A DNA stretch of 64,000 nt from Ktedonobacter racemifer DSM 44963 (GTDB lineage: Bacteria; Chloroflexota; Ktedonobacteria; Ktedonobacterales; Ktedonobacteraceae). The stretch lies in assembly GCF_000178855.1 (NCBI RefSeq), contig NZ_ADVG01000001.1, positions 3,509,481 to 3,573,480 of the forward strand. Reading direction: 5' to 3'. A model generated the notes under the pieces. The model saw only the letters and a list, made by a program, of their open reading frames with translations. It did not search any database and had not been told where the DNA came from. Shown here piece by piece: positions 51,004-58,020 of the stretch; the first letter of the stretch is position 1, and each line of letters begins with the position of its first letter. Position numbers and translations under genes: made by a program.

Positions 51004-51489
51004 TTACGCTTTGCGTTGCTCGGCGTGCATACGTGCGACTGCGCTCGCTCGATGCCCGCTGGCTGGCTCTAATGGGAATATCTGTCCTAGCCCATAGACA
51101 GGCATATGGTTGTAGACGGCTTCGTAATGGCCTGCCGGGATTCGATAGGTCTCGTGCCAGATACCCACGTCGCCATTGCTGCTAATACGGCGATTAAAGT
51201 CACGCCACGCAGGCAAATGTGTTGCATTCTTGTTCCCTGCATAGGTGACCAGCTCCTTGAAGGAACGCCAGTACTGAACCACCAGGATGTTGGGAAACCC
51301 GAAATGCGTACGGGCCCCCAATAATCCCATCTCCGGATGCTTCCTTAACTCGATAAGCATACGTGGCATCACAATACCAGTCGGGAACTACTGCCAGAAC
51401 TTCCATGGCTTGTTTATATGTATTCCGATCAAAAACACCACCATATCGCTCTCGTTATCCACCGTCATCCGCTCTTTGAGAATGGTCAT
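51004..51489 (-). pseudogene. DUF4188-family gene interrupted by one in-frame stop codon
   Basis: Reading from ATG 51489 (after AGGAAAGG) gives 33 residues including MVVFLIGIHINKPWKFWQ, the usual DUF4188 N-terminus. Then TAG at 51388-51390 interrupts. The same frame continues without a shift to 51004 as a typical DUF4188 body: MGLLGARTHFG, LVVQYWRSFKELVTYAG, LPAWRDFNRRISSNG and GIWHETYRIPAGHYE. A GTG at 51372 could restart translation of 122 residues. DUF4188 proteins are small enzymes related to monooxygenase-like folds. It is a recent nonsense mutation, a readthrough case or a sequencing error. Confidence 0.85.
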
Positions 51490-51582
51490 CGTTGTTTTCC
51501 TTTCCTCGGCATTGCGCTGCTTGCGTGCCGTCTGCCTCTGTTTTCCAGGGTAGCTCGTTTACGAATATGAACAGCATACGCT

Positions 51583-51599
51583 AATCAAACACTGTACGG
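51583..51599. promoter_or_regulatory. Putative TetR operator upstream of DUF4188 gene
   Basis: AATCAAACACTGTACGG matches 16 of 17 positions of the reverse complement of 52267-52283. The two sites flank the TetR gene, one before each transcription unit, and the only difference is at the centre of the partly palindromic ACA-N-TGT core. Confidence 0.6.
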
Positions 51600-51619
51600 A
51601 AATGGGCAAAAAAAACCGT

Positions 51620-52240
51620 TTAAGGCCCACCCATGCTCGCAACGAATGCCCGCAGTATCTCATGATGCTTCGCATCTATCTCTTCGGCTGCCGTACTCAG
51701 CAGTGTCAGACGTAACATAGCGAGGCCGTGCAGGTATGCCCAACTACTATATGCTAACTGCGCGACTTCTAGCTGGGGATCGATTTTGAATGCACCGCTT
51801 TCGACACCTGCCCGAATAATTGCGAGCAGTACTGCGAAGGCAGTATTTACCGTGAAATCCTCTAAGCGTTGCACTAACGTTTTCCCCTTCCTTGCCTCTG
51901 GCGGCATACGATTGAACATCAGCAGATACAGTTGCGGATTCCGCCTGGCAAAATCGAGATAGGCACTACCTGCCTCAAGCAAGCGCTGAGCAGCGGTACT
52001 GCCTCGTACCATACGGTTGAGATACTCTGTCAGCTTGACGAAACCGTGCTGACGCAGCGCATCCAGAAGCTCATCCTTACAGGCAAAGTACTCATACAAC
52101 CCCGATGGGCTATACTCGATACGCCGCGCAATCTCACGCATCGAAAGCGCCTCAATGTTACTTTCTGTAAGTATCTCCAGTGCAGCATCCAACATCGCCT
52201 GGGCAGTTCTGGCATGTCGCCGTCCACGTGTCGTATCCAT
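51620..52240 (-). CDS. TetR/AcrR family transcriptional regulator
   Basis: A 206-residue repressor-type regulator. The N-terminal helix-turn-helix domain (about 9-60) reads RTAQAMLDAALEIL, then MREIARRIEYSPSGLYEYFACKDELL, given here as SMREIARRIEYSPSG and LYEYFACKDELL. The C-terminal ligand domain resembles the WHG/TetR_C_33 group (RAGVESGAFKIDP, WAYLHGLAML). It is immediately upstream of DUF4188 and DUF2306 on the same strand. Shared 17-bp motifs in its own promoter and before DUF4188 suggest it represses both. Confidence 0.92.
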   Translation of the reverse strand: MDTTRGRRHARTAQAMLDAALEILTESNIEALSMREIARRIEYSPSGLYEYFACKDELLDALRQHGFVKLTEYLNRMVRGSTAAQRLLEAGSAYLDFARRNPQLYLLMFNRMPPEARKGKTLVQRLEDFTVNTAFAVLLAIIRAGVESGAFKIDPQLEVAQLAYSSWAYLHGLAMLRLTLLSTAAEEIDAKHHEILRAFVASMGGP

Positions 52241-52266
52241 TGCTTCTTCCGACTATCTTTCTAAAA

Positions 52267-52283
52267 CCGTACACTGTTTGATT
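52267..52283. promoter_or_regulatory. Putative TetR autoregulatory operator
   Basis: Reverse complement AATCAAACAGTGTACGG, 27-43 bp upstream of the tetR start codon, matching the site at 51583-51599 in 16 of 17 positions. The location over the likely promoter fits autorepression. It also lies in the region shared with the divergent WYL regulator gene. Confidence 0.6.
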
Positions 52284-52430
52284 TTAGTATATCATTTGAA
52301 GTGGTTCTTGTCAAGCATCCGCATCCTCTCGCTTGGACATACACAGAGGCATAGAAATTTGCCATTTTGCATGGTATACTTGTTATGCTGTTTGACCAAC
52401 CATAGTAGAAACACAGGGAGGTCTATTTTT

Positions 52431-53720
52431 ATGCGCGCGGATCGCTTACTCACGATCCTGATGCTGCTCCAAACGAAGGGGCGTATGACGGCGCGGGACC
52501 TGGCGGAGCGCCTGGAGGTCTCAGAACGCACCATCTATCGCGACCTGGAGGCGCTGGGCATCGCAGGCATACCGGTGTATACCGAGCGCGGCCATGGTGG
52601 TGGCTGCGAACTGCTAGGTGGCTACCAGACCAACCTGACTGGTCTCGCGCCCGCGGAAATCCAGGCCCTCTTTACCGCTCTTGGTGGCAGGCCTGTCGCA
52701 GACCTGGGCCTGGAGCAACCCCTCAATGAAGCCATGCTCAAACTACTCACCGCGCTCCCGGAATCCAGGCGTGAACAGGCCGAACAGGCACGCCAACGCG
52801 TTCACCTGGATCATAAAGCCTGGTTTGCCAGCGAGCGGCATGGCGAACAACATTTGCCCCTGATCCGAGAAGCCCTTTATCGCGAACAGCAACTTTTTGT
52901 CTGCTACGGCATTGCGAACGGAACACATCGCGAACATATCATGGCCCCCTATGGCCTTGTCGCCAAGGCAGGCGCCTGGTTCCTGATCGGAGAGTTCGCG
53001 GACAGGCCAGAAGTGACAGTGTTAGGCGTAGCAAACCTTCAAGATGTTGAGATACTGGATCTCCCTTTCACCTATCCCCAGGACTTCAATCTGGAAGACT
53101 ACTGGCAGGCATACTGTCAGGGGATGGAAGAAGAGATGCCGCTTTATGCGCGTTCACTGCACCTCGCGCCCTATGAGGCACGCCATCTCCCGCATGTCCT
53201 GGGCGAATGGGGCTATACCCTGCTGAAGAGCGACGAGGTAGCGACCAATCAAGTCAAAAATGGCTCTGAAGCAAGGCGACATGCCTCGGCGAGACCCTCT
53301 CGCCAAACAAAAAAAAGCGCCGTGGGCAGGCATACACAACCTGCATCCCGACTCTCGCTCCAGCATCATGATGGCTCATGGCTCCCACTCCAACAAAAAA
53401 AAGCAAATTCGTCTCTTGACAGGACCCGGAGCGCACAAAAAAAAGATTCAATTTCTAATGATTCAATAAATAGCCAGAATTCAGCGTCACCCCAAGAAAA
53501 AAACTCTGTAATTCATGCGCACCTCAAGCCAGCCGAGCGGCCCAACAAAAAAAATGGTTTCGCCTCTTCCCACTCAGTGCAAACATCAGACTTCAAGAAA
53601 AAAACACGTGGTGCATCCCAGCATAGCAATAGACCAATCACAAAAGAAAAAAAGATTTTTATAGCGCAAGAAAAAAAAGCGGTTTCAAGGCCTCTTAATC
53701 ACGCTATTCAGGCGGCCTAA
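52431..53720 (+). CDS. HTH-WYL transcriptional regulator with Lys-rich A-tract tail
   Basis: A 429-residue regulator. Residues 1-60 form an HTH_11/DeoR-like domain (MRADRLLTILMLLQTKG, LAERLEVSERTIYRDLEAL). A WYL domain follows (about 110-230; YGLVAKAGAWFLIG), which senses nucleic acid or other ligands. A WCX-type start is seen at YARSLHLAPYEARHLPHVLG. The expected remainder of that C-terminal domain is absent. Instead about 155 polar residues follow, with KK pairs at roughly even spacing. ATG 52431 follows GGGAGGT; longer upstream frame is unlikely. Compare the intact paralogue at 56307-57317. Confidence 0.85.
   Translation: MRADRLLTILMLLQTKGRMTARDLAERLEVSERTIYRDLEALGIAGIPVYTERGHGGGCELLGGYQTNLTGLAPAEIQALFTALGGRPVADLGLEQPLNEAMLKLLTALPESRREQAEQARQRVHLDHKAWFASERHGEQHLPLIREALYREQQLFVCYGIANGTHREHIMAPYGLVAKAGAWFLIGEFADRPEVTVLGVANLQDVEILDLPFTYPQDFNLEDYWQAYCQGMEEEMPLYARSLHLAPYEARHLPHVLGEWGYTLLKSDEVATNQVKNGSEARRHASARPSRQTKKSAVGRHTQPASRLSLQHHDGSWLPLQQKKANSSLDRTRSAQKKDSISNDSINSQNSASPQEKNSVIHAHLKPAERPNKKNGFASSHSVQTSDFKKKTRGASQHSNRPITKEKKIFIAQEKKAVSRPLNHAIQAA
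53309..53678 (+). repeat. Eight A7-A8 tracts in the WYL regulator tail
   Basis: A-runs begin at 53309, 53395, 53437, 53497, 53547, 53598, 53647 and 53671, each 7 or 8 long, with most intervals 42-60 bp. All encode Lys-Lys or Lys-Asn-type pairs in the regulator frame. Surrounding sequence differs between units, so this is not a simple tandem repeat. Confidence 0.85.
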
Positions 53721-53868
53721 TCCTCTTCTCGCTCGCCACGTCAATCTCTCCCCCCCCGTTCATCACCATCTGCAACGCCTGCAAAAAGAATAAGACAAAA
53801 AGAAATTAAGATATATACACTAGGAAGTAGAGAACTTTCCCAAGGAGAAGAGAAAAGGAGTTACTCTA

Positions 53869-54528
53869 ATGTGTGGTCGTTTTACTCTAACAATTGATAG
53901 CAATGCCGTGGCGCGTGCGTTCCGGGTGCCAGTGCCAAAATCTCTGCAAACAGAGCCGCGTTATAATGTTGCGCCGACTCAGGATGTCGTCACTGTGTTG
54001 AACGACGGCGAGCCTCACCTGGACCTGCTACGCTGGGGGCTGATCCCTTCATGGGCGAAAGATGCCAGCATTGGCTCACGTATGATCAATGCCCGTGCCG
54101 AGACGCTGGCGGAGAAGCCAAGCTTTAAGCGCCTCCTCAACTCACGGCGCTGCCTCATTCCCGCCGATGGCTTCTATGAGTGGCAGAAGGTCGATGGGGG
54201 CAAGGTCCCAATGTACATTACACTCAAAGGGCATGAGCCATTCGCCTTCGCGGGCCTGTGGGATAGCTGGAAGACTGTTGATGGGGAAATATTGCGCACC
54301 TGCACTATTATCACCACTCATGCCAACGACCTGGTCGCGCCAATCCATGAGCGCATGCCAGTGATTCTCCCGCCAGATGCACGTGAGATGTGGCTTGATC
54401 CAGGCTTGCATGATGCAAATATCTTACTACCACTTCTCAAGCCATGTGACCCCGAGGCGATGCAGGCACGCGAGGTCTCCCGGCGTGTCAATAGCCCACA
54501 GTATGATAGCTCCGATCTGATCGCCTAA
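53869..54528 (+). CDS. SRAP-domain protein (HMCES/YedK-like)
   Basis: SRAP proteins form a stable thiazolidine link through Cys2 to abasic sites in single-stranded DNA, protecting them. The 219-residue protein starts MCGRFTLTID, so Cys2 is right after Met. Other conserved parts are YNVAPTQDV, LRWGLIPSWAKD, NARAETLAEKPSF, CLIPADGFYEW (active-site Glu) and THANDLVAPIHERMPVIL (active-site His). ATG is preceded by AAAAGGAG. It is alone in its unit and ends in a 72-bp palindrome that starts in the stop codon. Role in DNA repair is well known for the family. Confidence 0.95.
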   Translation: MCGRFTLTIDSNAVARAFRVPVPKSLQTEPRYNVAPTQDVVTVLNDGEPHLDLLRWGLIPSWAKDASIGSRMINARAETLAEKPSFKRLLNSRRCLIPADGFYEWQKVDGGKVPMYITLKGHEPFAFAGLWDSWKTVDGEILRTCTIITTHANDLVAPIHERMPVILPPDAREMWLDPGLHDANILLPLLKPCDPEAMQAREVSRRVNSPQYDSSDLIA

Positions 54529-54598
54529 GGTTGTAAAGGCACGAAACGGCATATGCCGCGCTAGCGCGGCATATGCCGTTTCGTGCCTTTACAACCTT
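54527..54598. repeat. 72-bp perfect palindrome between convergent genes
   Basis: 36-bp arms (54527-54562, 54563-54598) without spacer, centre gcgctagcgc. It begins on the second base of the SRAP stop codon TAA (54526-54528) and ends 11 bp before the end of the convergent radical-SAM gene. No T-run. Confidence 0.9.
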
Positions 54599-54608
54599 GA
54601 TTATGACT

Positions 54609-56039
54609 CTACAAGCGAGATTGTAGGCGTACCAGTTGGCGACCACGTGTCGCGGCAGGCAGACCGGCAAGCGTACGAATAACCTCAACCGTCTCCTGGG
54701 CATTGCGCACAAATTCTACCCGTGTGGGCAATTGTGCTTTGAACTCCTCGACAGTGATATCGTCCAGGAAGCGCGTACCATCGTTGTCCAGCATGACGCG
54801 CGATAGTAAGACCAGGTCACCGAGGTCATCCTGGGCCTTAAGCGTCTCCAGCACATCCTGGCCGCATAGCAGGCCAGCGACCGTTACCTGGGCGCCAAAG
54901 AATTGGTTGATGACGGGAACGACGTTTACCTCGATACCTTGTACCTGCTCACGAATATCCTGCGCGAAGCCCTCGATCACAGGCTGCGCCATCGTGCCGG
55001 TTACAAGGGTAATACGCCTGGGACGCGGCTCGGGCATCTCAACAGGCAAGCGACGCCTGGTGCGATTCCACTGCTCTATCAGGAAGCGGGTCATACCAAC
55101 GCCATTCTCAATCTGCGAGAAGAGGCCATAGTGCTCGCTGGGCGGGAACTCACGGCCCGTGATGTAGTACCACTCGTCGGAGAGAAAGACAAAGGGATCG
55201 CCATCGGGATTCTCCGCGGCAAAACGTCGCTGATGCGCCTCCACCTGGTCAATCACCACCTCAGCCTCCTCACGCGTGTAGGGACGCAACGCCGGTAGGT
55301 CGCCGCTCGGCTGAATCATATTATTATATTTGGTCAGGCCCACCGGCACCGCTGAAATTGACTCCACAATTGGGCGCAGCGCGGTCAGCTCCTGAATGCT
55401 GCGCTCCAGTTCCTCGCCATCGTTGATGGGGGGACACAGCACAAGCTGGGTATGACAGGTCAGACCCATATCGCCCAAACGCTTGATATGCTCAATGATC
55501 TCGCCCGCGCGCGGGCCGTCGACCATTTTGCGCCGCAGTTCGGGATTGGTGCAATGCACCGAGACGTAGAGCGGCGTGAGCTTCTGCTCGTCCAGGCGCT
55601 GCCAGTCAAGCTCTTTCAGATTAGTGAGCGTGATGAAGTTTCCAAAGAGGAAGGAATAGCGGTAGTCGTCATCCTTGATATAGAGCGAAGAGCGCATTCC
55701 ATGTTCGAGACCCGGCTGAGGCGCGAAACGCTCAGGAAGCCCCTTAATAAAACAAAATACACACTTGTTGGCGCACTGGCGAATAAAAGGGGCTGGCTCT
55801 TCACCGAAGAGAACACCCAGATTCTCATCCGCACGCTTGGCAACCGCTACTGAGCGCTCATCCTGCTGGCGCTCGTAACCAATGAGCAGCTCTTCCTCAG
55901 CCACATAGAAACGATAGTCGACGAGATCGCGAATAAGATGACCATTGATTGTTTTTATGAGATCGCCTGGCTGCAACCCTGCGTGGTCAGCCGGGCTCTC
56001 GGGCACTACCTCACGCACCCATCCATATAGTTTTGGCAT
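54609..56039 (-). CDS. PDZ/DUF512 radical-SAM-like Fe-S protein
   Basis: A 476-residue protein of the family with an N-terminal PDZ-like segment (VVPESPADHAGLQPGDLI, GHLIRDLVDYRFY), a radical-SAM-type core and a C-terminal DUF512 domain (FLIEQWNRTRRRLP, RITLVTGTMAQPVI). The cluster cysteines are in CANKCVFCFIKGLPE (Cx3Cx2C), which would bind [4Fe-4S] and SAM. Conserved family regions include YVSVHCTNPELRRKM and LTCHTQLVLCPPINDG. It is widespread in Chloroflexota, Cyanobacteria and Firmicutes, with no agreed function. ATG follows GAGG. Convergent with SRAP. Confidence 0.88.
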   Translation of the reverse strand: MPKLYGWVREVVPESPADHAGLQPGDLIKTINGHLIRDLVDYRFYVAEEELLIGYERQQDERSVAVAKRADENLGVLFGEEPAPFIRQCANKCVFCFIKGLPERFAPQPGLEHGMRSSLYIKDDDYRYSFLFGNFITLTNLKELDWQRLDEQKLTPLYVSVHCTNPELRRKMVDGPRAGEIIEHIKRLGDMGLTCHTQLVLCPPINDGEELERSIQELTALRPIVESISAVPVGLTKYNNMIQPSGDLPALRPYTREEAEVVIDQVEAHQRRFAAENPDGDPFVFLSDEWYYITGREFPPSEHYGLFSQIENGVGMTRFLIEQWNRTRRRLPVEMPEPRPRRITLVTGTMAQPVIEGFAQDIREQVQGIEVNVVPVINQFFGAQVTVAGLLCGQDVLETLKAQDDLGDLVLLSRVMLDNDGTRFLDDITVEEFKAQLPTRVEFVRNAQETVEVIRTLAGLPAATRGRQLVRLQSRL

Positions 56040-56306
56040 TGTTTAACCTCGAAACCTGTGGGGGAAGAAAATTTACTACTCCTGCTACATCTTCGCTCGA
56101 TTGGGAGAGAACCTGTGCCGGCTCTACGAAAAACGTTATAAAAGCTGTACGACTGGTAGAGAGCGTCGTACATAAGCTCACGCAAAGAAAAGGAATGCTA
56201 TCCGCAAGATTATAAACCGCGGGCCTTCTCACGTCAAATGCACAGGACACTCTATCACGCCATAGTACCGCGTCCCCCTCTCTCACAAACAATGCAGTTT
56301 GCCATT

Positions 56307-57317
56307 TTATTCGACGTTGTAGAGGGCTACGATCTTGCGGGCACATTCTAGCACGGCCTGGCGCATCTCTGGTGGGTCCAGAATCTCTATGCCTGGTACA
56401 AAGGTAGAGGAGCCAGGGGTTACCTCTTGCCGGTAGATAAAGCCCAGAATAAAGCTACATGTTGTCTCTTTGGATTCGAAGCGCAGAGTCAGTGTGATGT
56501 GTCCCTTTTCATCGCCGGGTCCCGCCTCACGAATCAATTGACGCACCGATTCGCCCATGATCATAGGCAAAATTGGTAGAAACTCTGGCGCGACGCGCAC
56601 TGTCACACTATAGGTGGCGATACTCTCCTGGAAGTTTGTACTCCACTCCGTCCAGTAGCGCTCCAGGTCAAAATCGAGCGGGCGCTCAAATGTCTCCTCC
56701 AGCACCTCCACATCTCGCACACGCGAGAGGCGATAGACGCGCATCTGTTGCTTGTTACGTCCCACCAGATACCATATCCCTGCCTTGGAGACGAGCCCCA
56801 GCGGCTCTACCAGGCGTTCGACGACCTCGGCACTAGGTTTATGATAAAAGAGGCGCACATAGCGATCATGCCAGACTGCCTCACGTAGCAGAGGGAGAAA
56901 TGGCGTAATGGCCTCGCCCACAAACCAGGGTCGTGGATCAAAGAAGAGCCGCTCGCGTGCATGCTCGATGCTTCGTCGTTGCACAGCAGGCAAGGCGGCC
57001 AGTACCTTTAGCAGCGCGGCGTCTCGCGCCTTCTCGCCCTTCCCCTCTGGAAGTGCTGGACTAAAGCCAGGGACCAGCAGCGAGCGTAGTTCATTCTCAT
57101 TGAGTCCTGTCAGATTGCTTCGATAGCCATCTGTCAGCTTACAGCCGCCTCCTGGACCACGCTCGGTATAGATCGGGATGCCTGCCGCACTCAAAGCCTC
57201 AACATCGCGATAGACGGTACGCTCCGAGACCTCCAGGCGCTCCGCAAGCTCGCCTGCCGTTACATGCCGCCGCGTCTGCAACAACATCAAAATCGAGATC
57301 AAGCGCTCAGCACGCAT
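56307..57317 (-). CDS. HTH-WYL transcriptional regulator
   Basis: A 336-residue regulator with a DeoR-type HTH (MRAERLISILMLLQTRRH, LAERLEVSERTVYRDVEAL), a central WYL domain (PLGLVSKAGIWYLVGR) and a complete WCX-type C-terminal domain (YSVTVRVAPEFLPILP through EILDPPEMRQAV). The N-terminal 70 residues are very close to the regulator at 52431-53720, which lacks the complete C-terminal domain. Target genes are not known; there is no divergent partner within 270 bp on either side. ATG is preceded by GGAGGGGC. Intact and probably functional. Confidence 0.9.
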   Translation of the reverse strand: MRAERLISILMLLQTRRHVTAGELAERLEVSERTVYRDVEALSAAGIPIYTERGPGGGCKLTDGYRSNLTGLNENELRSLLVPGFSPALPEGKGEKARDAALLKVLAALPAVQRRSIEHARERLFFDPRPWFVGEAITPFLPLLREAVWHDRYVRLFYHKPSAEVVERLVEPLGLVSKAGIWYLVGRNKQQMRVYRLSRVRDVEVLEETFERPLDFDLERYWTEWSTNFQESIATYSVTVRVAPEFLPILPMIMGESVRQLIREAGPGDEKGHITLTLRFESKETTCSFILGFIYRQEVTPGSSTFVPGIEILDPPEMRQAVLECARKIVALYNVE

Positions 57318-57488
57318 ACTGCCCCTCCTTCAAAGCTGCCTGGTTTTGTCAACACATTCTCTTTTCTCTATATTACCCTATATTCCTGACAAAAGGTGAC
57401 AAGAATATGCGGGTATATTCTAAATGATGAAAAACTCCTCAGCGCCTGTGGCCCTTAACCGGTGACCCACGATACGAAGTATATCGTG

Positions 57489-57522
57489 CCATTATATATA
57501 GACGCGTGCTTTAGCAGCGTTG
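57489..57522 (+). repeat. Dispersed repeat, gtagacgcgtgctttagc family (variant)
   Basis: Matches 16317-16350 except that gtagac is atagac here. Just upstream, a 7-bp stem (cacgata/tatcgtg) is at about 57473-57486. The 700-bp gap from 57318 to 58020 otherwise contains only this and the repeat at 57895-57968; no gene is seen. Confidence 0.75.
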
Positions 57523-57894
57523 CCCACCGTCTTACCACTTTCATACGCGACAAAAAGAAGCAGGAGAAGAAAGAATAGGACCATGCTGGCGTTGTGAGAC
57601 GTACTATCAGACTCATCGCTTTCCTGACAGAAGATGGCAGGTTTTCTCGCTTATACTATTTAGGCGATGTGTTGAGAGAAACTGTCCAATAGGGCATAGA
57701 CAAGCAAGCAGCGCTTCATGGTATACTCATCAGCGTGTATCTGTGACCAGGAGAATGTTATAGATAGAAGGAAGACATCCTTTGTAGGCTGTTCTGTGTG
57801 GAAGGGAGTTGCCGCGTCTATTTATAGACATATACATGCCTATACCTCATTCTCATCTGTGTACTTAAATGTACGACCACATAAAAAGTAAGAT

Positions 57895-57968
57895 CTTATG
57901 CGGAAACCAATCCCCGAATGGGGGACGCGGCGCCACTGCCGTGGCTAGCGCTTCGCGCTCAGGTTTCC
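57895..57968 (-). repeat. Inverted-orientation repeat upstream of ABC exporter
   Basis: Ends cttatgcggaaaccaa (57895-57910) and ctagcgcttcgcgctc...ggtttcc (57945-57968) are the exact reverse complements of 59864-59879 and 59826-59849. The 34-bp middle is different from that copy but is also hairpin-forming (ccccgaatgggg and gccactgccgtggc). It lies 52 bp upstream of the ABC exporter start. Confidence 0.85.
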
Positions 57969-58020
57969 TTATAGGCAGTATTTGTAGTCTGTTTTTATCC
58001 TAGCTCGTCGGAGGTACCCC

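Noticed and set aside
57318..58020. A small RNA or tRNA gene in the 700-bp gap before the ABC exporter
   Set aside because: Only repeat elements with short hairpins are seen; no tRNA T-loop or acceptor-stem pattern fits.
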